Shown one piece after another: positions 8,505 through 17,500 of a DNA stretch of 25,857 bases. The translations under genes and the position numbers were made by a program. The notes under the pieces are model-generated. The model was not told the DNA's origin. It searched no databases and was given only the letters and a program-made list of their open reading frames with translations. This DNA is from an uncultured Victivallales bacterium (GTDB taxonomy: Bacteria; Verrucomicrobiota; Lentisphaeria; Oligosphaerales; JAFGRS01): NCBI GenBank assembly GCA_903834675.1, contig CAILKC010000430.1:1-25857 (forward strand). Reading direction: 5' to 3'. Within the stretch, counting starts at the first letter, position 1, and the number at the start of each line of letters is the position of its first letter.

Positions 8505-8663
8505 AGGTCTTAGGGTTCAGCAGTGCCTCCGGCTGTGGCCGGACATACCGGAATGAGACTTGCCGACGCGGGTCCGATTCCGATCCGGCCGGGACGCGGC
8601 GGATCGCCTGGAGGGCGGCCCTGCGTGGCCGCCGCGGCGCCGACGCAGCGGCGCCCTCCAACG
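8505..8663 (-). repeat. Double-hairpin intergenic repeat, copy 2 (inverted)
   Basis: This is the reverse complement of 1-157, with 131 of 139 positions identical between 8525 and 8663. Both hairpins are kept: the long TGGAGGGC-type stem is identical in both copies, while the shorter CGGAAT...ATTCCG stem has changed at single bases. It lies in the convergent gap between the hydrolase and the EF-G gene. With copy 1 it brackets the whole four-gene carbohydrate island. The rest of the gap (8366-8844) contains no gene I can support. Confidence 0.85.
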
Positions 8664-8668
8664 CCCCT

Positions 8669-8686
8669 CGTCCGCCGCGGCGGACG
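8669..8686. repeat. Perfect 18 bp palindrome beside repeat copy 2
   Basis: CGTCCGCCGCGGCGGACG equals its own reverse complement. It lies 5 bases beyond the end of repeat copy 2, in the convergent intergenic region. It could form a hairpin in transcripts from either side or be a protein-binding site. Confidence 0.55.
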
Positions 8687-8777
8687 CTGGGCGGAAGGGG
8701 AAGCGCCTGGTGTCATACGAGGTTGCTGCAAGTCTCAGACACGCAACCCACTACGGAACTTGACCTGCGGCCCTTGG

Positions 8778-8839
8778 CCTCACCACGGAGGCGAGGCAAC
8801 GTGGACCCTCGGCTCGCCGTCGGGAGTCTGCAGCGAGCC
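8778..8839 (-). terminator. Candidate tandem hairpins after the EF-G-like gene
   Basis: Read on the minus strand, two hairpins follow the EF-G stop codon at 8845. The first pairs 8833-8839 with 8811-8817 (7 bp perfect, 15-base loop, 5 bases past the stop). The second pairs 8790-8796 with 8778-8784 (7 bp with a G-T wobble, 5-base loop). Neither has a following T-run, so the call is tentative. Confidence 0.35.
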
Positions 8840-8844
8840 CGGTC

Positions 8845-10914
8845 CTATGAGCCGAAACGCTGGTTGGCGATACTGGGTGGCAGCTCCTGGTAGCCGCAGG
8901 GCTCCATGCTGAAGGCGCCACGCCCACTGGTGAGCTTGGGCAGGGACTTACTGAACCCGAACATTTCGGCCAGTGGCACCTGGCAGGAAATGCGCTTGAG
9001 CTGCCCGATCTGCGTCATCGCCTGGATGATGGCCCGCCGGGGTTGCAGGTATACGGACACATCTCCGACGCATTCCTCGGGACAGATGACCTCGAGGCGC
9101 ATCAGGGGTTCGAGTACGGTGGTGCCGACGTGACTGATGGCGTGGTCGACGGCCTGGAGGACGGCCCCGACGACGGCCCCCTCGGTGGTCTTGTCGGTCT
9201 GCACATTCAGGGTGGTCAGCTCGGCTCCGACGTAGATCAGCGGATAGCCATGGTTGCCGCCCGTGCGCAGGCCGTCGGCGAGCGCCCTCTCGGCCGTGGC
9301 AACGAGGGCTTTAGGCACGAGCACCCGCTGGCGCAGATTGCTGCTGACATGGAACAGCTCTCCGCTGCGGGGCAGCGGTTTGAGGACAATTTCGACCTCG
9401 GCAAAGAGTTCAGTCTCGCCGAGGACACGGCTGAAGACGACGTGCTCGGTGGCAGCGGCTTTGAAGGTTTCGCGATAGGCCACCCGGGGTTCGCCAGTAC
9501 GGGCCTCGAGACCGAACTCGTCAGCGATGCGCTTGAGGTTGATTTCCAGATGCAATTCACCCATGCCGGAGAGCAGGCGTTGCCCGGTGTCCTCGTCCTG
9601 GTTTCGGGACAGGGTCTGATCTTCGCGGCAGAGCAGGTCCAGGACCTCGTCCAGGCGTTCCTTGTCCTTGCTGTACTTGGGTTCGATGGCGATCGAGATG
9701 ACCGGGTCGGGGAAGGAGATGCGTTCGAAGGCGACGCGGCGACGTTGATCGCAGAGGGTATCGCCGATGCCGCAGTCGCGCAGCCCGACGAGTCCGACGA
9801 TATCGCCAGGGCCGACCGCCTCGATCATTTCGGTGCTCTTGGCGTAGATGCGCAGGAGCTGCTTAGGGCGAACGCGCTCGCCGGAACGGACATTCAGAAG
9901 GGTGTCGCCAGCCCGCAGGGTGCCCGAGTAGGTCCGCAGGTAAAAGAGGTCGGAGGCCGCCGAGGCGGTAACCTTGAAGATAAGACCCGAGAAGGGGGCC
10001 AGGGGATCGGCCGAGATGGGCACCGCGTCGTCCGTACGGGGGTCGTGGCCCATGACCTGTCCGACGTCTTCGGGGGACGGCAGATAGGCGATGACAGCGT
10101 CGATCAGAGGCTGGATACCGAGGCGACGTTTGCCGCTCCCAAGCAGGACAGGAACGATGGTCCGTTTGAGGGTAAGCGCCCGGATTTCTCGACGCAGCAG
10201 GTCGGCGGGCAGCGCTTCGCCTTCGAGATAGAGGGTGGCGATGGCGTCCGAATGATCAGCCAGACGCTCGATCATGGTTTCGCGCCGTTCGGCGAGGAGA
10301 TCGAGGAACTCGGCAGGGACGGCGCTGCGCAGCACCTCGCGGTTGTCTTCCCCGCTGAAGGAGACCAGCTCTTCGCTGACCAGGTCGAGCAGGGCGTGGA
10401 AGCCGTCTTCGATCCCCAGCGGCTCTTGCAGCGCGATGGCGCAGGTAGCGAAGACGGCATTGACCTCACCGAGGACGCGTGGGAATGAAGCGCCGATGCG
10501 GTCGAGTTTATTGACAAAGGCGATCTTGGCGACGCGGTAGGCATCGGCCTGGTGCCACACCTTCTCGCTCTGGGCCTCGACTCCCTCGACGCCGCTGAAG
10601 ATAACCACGGCACCGTCGATGACGCGAAGCGAGCGTTCCACTTCGGCGGTGAAGTCGATGTGTCCGGGAGTATCGATGAGGTGGATAAGGTGGTCGCCCC
10701 AGGGAATGGTGGCGGCCGCGGCGCGGATGGTAATGCCGCGGGCGCGCTCCTCGGGAAGGAAGTCCATGACGGTGGTGCCGTCGTCGATGCTGCCGTAGCG
10801 GTGCGTCTGGCCCGAGTAGAAGAGAATGCCTTCGGTGGTGGTGGTCTTGCCCGCATCGATGTGGGCGATGATACTGATATTACGGATGTGGCTGATGTCA
10901 CTCATGTCACTCAC
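8845..10914 (-). CDS. EF-G-like translational GTPase (EF-G2 / GFM2-like type)
   Basis: Predicted 689-residue ribosome-associated GTPase. G1 is AHIDAGKT (17-24), switch I is RGITI (59-63), G3 is DTPGH with catalytic His85, and G4 is NKLD (135-138). The order G domain, domain II, III, IV, V is complete, and domain V ends with GRGAFSMEPCGYQELP. Domain IV lacks the QSGGRGQYGHV-like loop of translocating EF-G; SRVLGETELFAEVEI stands there. My alignment puts no His at the place of E. coli His583. Both traits recall mitochondrial GFM2 and spd-type EF-G2, which act in ribosome recycling; that role is inference. The start is GTG, supported by AGGGAAGGA 6 bases upstream; ATG 10905 is an alternative. 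It lies 84 bp behind the giant gene but beyond a terminator. Confidence 0.92.
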   Translation of the reverse strand: MSDMSDISHIRNISIIAHIDAGKTTTTEGILFYSGQTHRYGSIDDGTTVMDFLPEERARGITIRAAAATIPWGDHLIHLIDTPGHIDFTAEVERSLRVIDGAVVIFSGVEGVEAQSEKVWHQADAYRVAKIAFVNKLDRIGASFPRVLGEVNAVFATCAIALQEPLGIEDGFHALLDLVSEELVSFSGEDNREVLRSAVPAEFLDLLAERRETMIERLADHSDAIATLYLEGEALPADLLRREIRALTLKRTIVPVLLGSGKRRLGIQPLIDAVIAYLPSPEDVGQVMGHDPRTDDAVPISADPLAPFSGLIFKVTASAASDLFYLRTYSGTLRAGDTLLNVRSGERVRPKQLLRIYAKSTEMIEAVGPGDIVGLVGLRDCGIGDTLCDQRRRVAFERISFPDPVISIAIEPKYSKDKERLDEVLDLLCREDQTLSRNQDEDTGQRLLSGMGELHLEINLKRIADEFGLEARTGEPRVAYRETFKAAATEHVVFSRVLGETELFAEVEIVLKPLPRSGELFHVSSNLRQRVLVPKALVATAERALADGLRTGGNHGYPLIYVGAELTTLNVQTDKTTEGAVVGAVLQAVDHAISHVGTTVLEPLMRLEVICPEECVGDVSVYLQPRRAIIQAMTQIGQLKRISCQVPLAEMFGFSKSLPKLTSGRGAFSMEPCGYQELPPSIANQRFGS

Positions 10915-10920
10915 TTGAAA

Positions 10921-10929
10921 TCCTTCCCT
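10921..10929 (-). promoter_or_regulatory. Ribosome binding site fixing the EF-G GTG start
   Basis: AGGGAAGGA on the minus strand lies 6 bases before GTG at 10914, but 15 bases before the in-frame ATG at 10905. The spacing therefore favours the GTG start. Confidence 0.65.
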
Positions 10930-10966
10930 AAAAGGACGGGGCTGCCCCGCGCGGGAGCAGCCCCGT
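10930..10966 (-). terminator. Hairpin terminator of the giant gene
   Basis: Read on the minus strand, ACGGGGCTGC (10966 to 10957) pairs perfectly with GCAGCCCCGT (10945 to 10936), with an 11-base loop that can add further GC pairs. CCTTTT follows (10935 to 10930). It begins 32 bases after the giant gene's stop codon and lies just upstream of the EF-G ribosome binding site, so the two genes are probably separate transcripts or partly attenuated read-through. Confidence 0.75.
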
Positions 10967-10998
10967 AAAGCTGTAGCATCAGGCCTTCACGGCGGGAT

Positions 10999-11500
10999 CT
11001 ACGGCGCCGACAGTTCGACGTTGCGCGACGCCTTGATCCAGTAGGCTTGCCCCTTCTTCATGATGGGGGTCGTTTCGTATCCCTTGGTGCTGGGGTTGAT
11101 CCCCTTGACGCCCAGGTTTTCCCTGAGAACCGCGTCGTAATTCAGATCAACCGCCCCGTTACCGTCAGGTGCCTGGCTGTATGCCGAGTAGGCCTCGACC
11201 ACGTTGGTATCGACCACGGGGCCGACGAGATTCCAGCCGGTCACCAGTGCCAGTTGTCCGCCGACCGGTAAGCCATGCACCGTGAAGGTAGCGCCGGAGG
11301 TCAGCGGGCAGAACACCCAGTAGCCGACCTTGGCTTCGACCTCTGTCACCGCCACATAGCCACCGTTCTGGTAGGCCCAGGCGGTACCGGCAATCACTTG
11401 TTGTCCGTTGAAGGCAAAGACACTGCGAACCGCCGGGGTAATCGGCTGGATGGCGAAGGAGATCATGTTCCACCCGTAGTCAAGGGTGAGGGTCTGGTTC
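10999..11500 (-). other. C-terminal GWN domain of the giant protein
   Basis: Two related segments, GWNMISFAIQP...KVGYWVFCP and GWNLVGPVVD...KKGQAYWIKA, make a short internal duplication at the very C-terminus. Similar GWNLIS/GYWI tails occur at the ends of many large secreted PVC proteins, where they may act in folding or export; the role here is unknown. No hydrophobic anchor or basic tail follows. Confidence 0.6.
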
Positions 11501-14500
11501 GCGTCTCCAGTCCCCAGGCTGACGCGGAACAGGGCGCTGTAACCCTGCGTACTGCCACCCGCGGCGGCGATGATGTCCTCGATGTCCTGCGAGGTGAGGG
11601 TGATACCGTTGACCGTACTCATGTCCAAGGTGGTGCCGTAGACCGGGTAGAATTCACCGTACGGGCCTTCCTGAACGCGAGTGATGGTGAGCGGGGTCTC
11701 GGTGACCGGAAGACTGAGGCCGTTCCAGGTCAGGCGGCAAGTGGCCGGGTTGAGGCCGAGGTCGACCTTCAGATACCAGGACGTCATGTCACCATACGGC
11801 CGCATGTCCGTGGTCAGGCGGGTGTGGTCGGCTTCGAGGCCAACGCTGTAGGAACTGCCGGCCGGGGTCATGACCACGCCAGTCCCGGCGCCACCGGGTC
11901 CACCGGGGGGAAGGTCACCTGGGGTCGGCAGGTCAGCATCGATGTTCAGGTCGAATCCATGGGTAGCGCCGAAGCGCCAGCCGAGGGTAACGGTCTGAGT
12001 CACAGCCGCGGTGCCATCGGTGAAGGTCTTGGCCACCTGTATGGCCTGGGTCCAGCTGACCGTGCCAATGGTCACGGAGTTGCTGAGGCTGCCGGTGCTC
12101 TCGCCATTGCTATCGGTGGCAAAGACCTGGCAAGTCCAGACTTCCCCGGCGCGGGTGTAGGTGCTGGGGACCACGTTGGCCGGCGAGCCGTCGGCACTGA
12201 CCGCAGGCTTGGCGTTGGCCAGAACGTAGTTGGCGCCCTCGTAGGGTTGCGCACCGCTGCCGAAGGGTACAATCTGGCCATTGCGGAACCAGACGTACTT
12301 GTAAGAGATGTGACTCTCTCCCAGCGGCGAGACGCCGCCCGAGGCGGTGCAGATCAGGTCATCGGCCGTGTTCGGCTGCTGCGGCAGCAGGGTCACCGTG
12401 GTAGGAGCGCTCGGACCGCTGGCGCCGGAGGGGACTTCGAACCAGAGGTGAGCGAGGTAGGCTCCATTGGTTGTGGTGATCGTTGAGTTCGTCCAGACCT
12501 GCACGTAGTAGACGCCAGGCGTGAGATCGACCTCGACCCGGGCGAAGTTTGACTCGCCAAGCTGGCCCGTGACACCCGTAACACCCACATCGTCAACCTG
12601 GCGGACGAAGCTCGGGGCGCCGCTGCCATTGGAGCGATAGAGCGCCAGAACCGTGTCGCACACATCCGCTAGTCCAGAGTAATACGGGCTCCACATGGTC
12701 GTAATATTGCTCGTTTCGAAGGTGACGCGGAGACGCTCGTAGCCGGGGCCGTCTTCCACCAGGAACCAGAACCAGTCGCGGTCCTCACTGGTGCCAAACG
12801 TGTGGCGCTGGACCGCGAGGTCAACCAGACTCAGCGGATTGCTCTTGGGCAGAATACGGCGGGCCTGGTTGTAGGTGTTATTGGGCTCGTAAGCGAGCGT
12901 ACCCACCACCGTGTTGCCGATAATGACCGGATTGGAGCTGATGGTGACGCTACGGTTGGCGTAGATGTCCATGGCGTAGACTTGGCAGAACCAACGATCT
13001 CCGGGCAGGGTCAAGGTCTCGCTGAGCACCGGCGTGGTTTGCCCAACGATGGGCGCGTAAGCGGTCTCAGGCGTACGCAACCGATACCACTGGTAGTAGT
13101 ACGCGAAGGCGTCACCCTCCGGGTCCACTGAGCCCGAAGGATCACAGATGAGCAGGTCTGCGTCAAGTGGGGTATCAGGTGTGACATGAACCAGAGTGGG
13201 CGCGGTGGGGGGCCGGTTTTCCGCCGCGCTGCCGACGCCACCGCCAATCACACGAGTGACGCGGACCTGGGTGGTGGCGGTGATGGCACCGCTGCCGTAG
13301 GTAGGCCGACTTTGGCCGCCGTCCGCATCGCTGGCGTAGGCCATAAAGCTCCAGAGGTCGCCGCGGCGCGTCAGGCTGCCATCGAGGGTGATGAGGCCAT
13401 TTGCGGCTGCGGTCACGTTGTCCAGCGAAGAGGATGTGAAGAGCTCCGAGTTGCGGTACCAATCAACCAAGATGGAGACCGCGCGAGTGTTGCTGTTGTT
13501 CAACGTCAGCACCAAGGCGTTGCCCTCCTGGGCCTGAGTCGGGGTCAGGCTGACGAAGGTCGGGCGGATCGGGGATACCGTTGCACCGGTGACCACGTAG
13601 TCGAAGGCGAACGGGCCGTCCTTGCCCAGGTCGTCTACCGGCACAACGACGGCATAATAGAACTGTCCGGTCACGACACCGCTCAGGGCTGCCAGGTCGA
13701 GGGTCAGAGCATGGCCAAGCGCCGGGGCGGCGGCGACGATGAGCTGGTAGTCGTCTCCGTCCATAATGCCGTTCTTGTTGGCGTCGCTGAAGATGACCTC
13801 ACCCTCGTCCCATCTGCCGTCGGCATTGGTATCGCTGAAGGAGATGCCAGCGCTCGCGCTCGGCGCCCGCGTCCCGCGGAACCACGAGTAGCGGTACTGC
13901 ACGCGCAGCCCATCCGGGTCCGTGGAAGGCAGGATGATTTCGGCGCGCAGCAGGGCATTGCTAGCGACCTGTTTGGTCGCCGTGACAGGAGCGATACGCA
14001 TCTGCGGCGCGGTCGGAGCGTCGTTGCCATCGATGACGACGTTTGCCATGGTCATACTGCCTTCCGGCCGCAGAGCGTGGGCCCAGAAGGCCCGCCAGTC
14101 CGCGTGCCAGGCGTAGTCCTCGATGGACTGGCCGGCGTCGTCAAACTTCACGTACAGGGCGAGTGCCATGGCTTGGGCCCAGGGGGACGATTGCGCTTCG
14201 TACCAGCTTGCGGTGTTGGCATAGTCGACCCATGCATCCTCGCCCGTCTGCCAGGCCTGGTCGCCATTGGCGTCGTTGTAGTACATCGTCAGGGGCCGGA
14301 CGGTGGCGCCGGAGATCGGCGCGGTGGGGGCTGGCGTGGTGTAGTGGATAAGTACGTCTGTACCTAGGTCGTAAGCTCCGGCGACGCTGGTGCCGGATCC
14401 AGTCCGATCGGCCCACACCGTCTCACCCTCATCCCAGGCGCCGCTCGCATTGGCATCCTGGTAGTAGATACCGGTGGCAAGGCGACCGCTGGTGCCGGAC

Positions 14501-17500
14501 AGGGTAGACCAGGCGGTCTGGGTAACATGGCGGTCGACCGCGTAGAGGGCAGGATCGACATTCACCAGCGTGAGCGTGTCGGCAATGCCGCCGTCGTAGA
14601 TGCCATAGCCAGGAACCACGGAGCGGGCGGCATTCAGCGCGATCTGGTCATTGCTCAGAACGACGCCAGCGAGATCGTGGTTCTGGCCACTGAGCGCATC
14701 GCGGTAACGTAACTGCCTGGACTTGACACCCCAGATACGAACTTCGTCCACGTCGCCCGCGTAATTCTCACCGAGACGGACGAACGGGGTCTTGCCCTCG
14801 ACAACGGCCGGGCAGTAGCCGGAGACTTCGCGTTGCTCGGCGACGGGATCGCCGTCCAGGAAGAGGGTGAGGACGCGCGCGGCTGCATCGTAGCGGCCGG
14901 TGAGGTGGTACCACTGATTCTCCACCAATTCCAGGTTGGTCACCTGAACGATGCGTTCGGGCGTTGCATCCGCGCTGTTGTACCACTTGGCGAATGGGTA
15001 GAGGTACTGTTGCTCGACGCCATTGATGGTTCTGGCGCCGAACTTGAGGCCGATGGCATAGTTGGTATCAGACCCAGCGGCAGCGCCAAAGGCACGGCGA
15101 ACCAAATACAGCTCTTCGCCGACCGTCAGCTCGCTCTTGACCAGTTCCCCGCGGGTTGCGTCTGTGCCCGGGCCGAAGCGGAAGCGGAAGCGCGCCTCCA
15201 CCGTCCAACTGGCAAAGGCCAAACGCTGCTCGGTGTCCGCGACGCCGGGGACCTCAAGGGCCCCATTCCCCGTGAAGCGGGCCATCAGGTTACCGCGGTA
15301 GTCGAGGCGGTTGTAGCGGGCCAGGTCGACGAAGGTATTGATGTCCGCCTTCGAGAGACTGTTGTAGCCTTCGCTGCCCGCCACGAATTCCCTGTAGTCG
15401 TTGACGCCATCATCGTCGGTGTCGACCAGGTGCGGGTCGGTATTGACACCGGGCTGCCATTCCTGGATGTCGGTGAGGCCGTCGCTGTCGCTGTCGATGG
15501 TCTCGTCTTCGGCCACCTTCGGGTCGGTACCGGCAAGGTATTCCTCGTAGTTGGTACGACTGTCCATATCCGGATCATCGTTGCGGCCGTTGGGAGTGGT
15601 GGCACTCAGCGGATTGAGGCCATAGCGAATCTCCCAGCCGTCCGGTAGGCTGTCGTTGTCGGTGTCGCGGTCGCGAGGATCGGTGCCCTGACCGAACTCC
15701 ACGATGTTCGTGGCGCCATCGGAGTCGGGATCACCGGTCGCGCCATTGACGCCGATCGGGTTGAGCGGGTTGAAGGCGTGGGTGACCTCCCAGCCGTCGG
15801 GCAGACCATCGCCGTCGGTATCACGATTGCGAGGATCGGTGAGATAGTCCCGTTCCTGGGCGTTGGTGAGACCGTCGTTATCCGGGTCGCCGGTGGCGCC
15901 GTTGATACCGACGGCACTGTTGGCATCGAGGCCATAGCTGCGTTCCCAGCCATCGGGCAGGCCGTCGCCGTCGCTATCGCTGTCCATCGGGTTGGTGGCG
16001 TCGCCCCAGGTCGGCGGGATGGCCACCAGATTCACGACGAGATCAGCGCCAAGGTACTCAGAGATGTTGGCGAGGCCGTCACCATCGGGATCCTCGGCGG
16101 CATCGTCACGCAGCGGATTGAGGCCATTGGCCACTTCCCAACCGTCCGCCATACCGTCGACGTCCGTATCGGCATGTTGGGCACGAGTCCCGGCGTTGTA
16201 CTCACCGAGGTTCGAGAGGCCGTCGTTGTCCGGGTCGCCAGCGGCACCGTTCACGCCGGTGGCATCGTTGGGCGAGAGGCCATTGGCTATCTCCCAGACG
16301 TCCGGGAGTCCGTCATTGTCGCTATCACTGGGCAGCAGGTCCGGCACATCGGTTGAGAAGGCATAGCCGCCCCTACCGCAGGCTGAATCGCCGAGGCGGT
16401 TGGTGACAAAGTCCTGAGCCCCGAAGCGGTCAGGAGACTTGGTGCTGCCGGCCCATTCGCCATCGTCCATCATGAACAGGCTGACCATGTCAGGTTCAGC
16501 GCCGCTGAGCTGCCGACGCATGGAGGATGAGATGTCGCTGGCGCTGCGGGCGACCTTCCAGATGCGCACTTCGTCGATCTTGCCGGCGAAGCCACTGGTA
16601 CCGTTCGAACCGATCATGAGGTCGGCGAGGGCCAGGTCCGGGATGAGCCAGGTGAACTGCACATCGCGCAGGATGCCGTCCACATAGAGTCGCATATCGC
16701 CGCGGTCAACGGGATCGTATACCAGCGCGATGTGGTGCCAGGTAGAGGCGTCCTGAACCATGGCCGAACTCGTAGCCGCCTTGAGCAAGTGGTTGCCGCT
16801 GGTGGTGTAGGAGAAGCGTCCAAACGGCCGGTATTGGGCGTCGATACCCAGTTCATAGCTGACCATTTCGCCGACCTTACGGCTCAGCAGGATCTGCTCA
16901 CCGGACTGAGTGACCGTCGCGCGTTTGAACCAGAGCTCAACCGTGAACCGGCGTTGCGAGAGATCGGCACGGGCCGCCGCACGAAGCATGCTTGCGGGCG
17001 CTCCGTCGAAGCTGACGCTGAGGCTCTTGTACGGGTCAAGCGCGTAGTTCGGCAAGGTGCCGTTCATGATTTCGGTCAGGTCGGCGTAACTGTCGTCATC
17101 GGAGTCGGCGGCGTAGGGTTTGGTATGGTAGACATTGACCTCGGTGCCGTCAGGCAGGCCGTCACCATCGGTATCGGAGTTCTTCGGGTCGGTGCCGTCG
17201 CCGATGCCCCAGTTTGCTGAGCCCGGGGCGCCCTGTGTCTGGCCGACGCCGTCGATACCCAGGAATTCCGCCAGGTTCGTGAGTTGATCACCATCCCAAT
17301 CCCCGGTTGCCGTCTGGGTGAGATCGCCGAAAACCGCGATCTCCCACCAGTCCGGCAGGCCATCGTGGTCGCTGTCCAGAGACTCGCTTTCGTCGCCGAT
17401 GGTGATCGCGCCAGCCGGGTAAGCGGCATGCGGCCAACCGAAGGCCCAATCGGGCAGATGGTCGATGTTGACCAGGCTGGCCGTAAAGTCCTCGATCGAG

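Noticed and set aside
9043..10488. Plus-strand open frame of 481 codons opposite EF-G
   Set aside because: It is complementary to a strongly conserved GTPase; the protein lacks any motif and is a shadow.
14218..14473. Dockerin pair indicating a cellulosome component
   Set aside because: The loops have DANxxGxWDEGE spacing and lack the helix pattern of true dockerins; no cohesin is seen in the window.
15496..16326. CRISPR-like regular spacing of about 156 bp
   Set aside because: The period is a coding repeat of 52 residues with degenerate DNA, with no short identical repeats and unique spacers.
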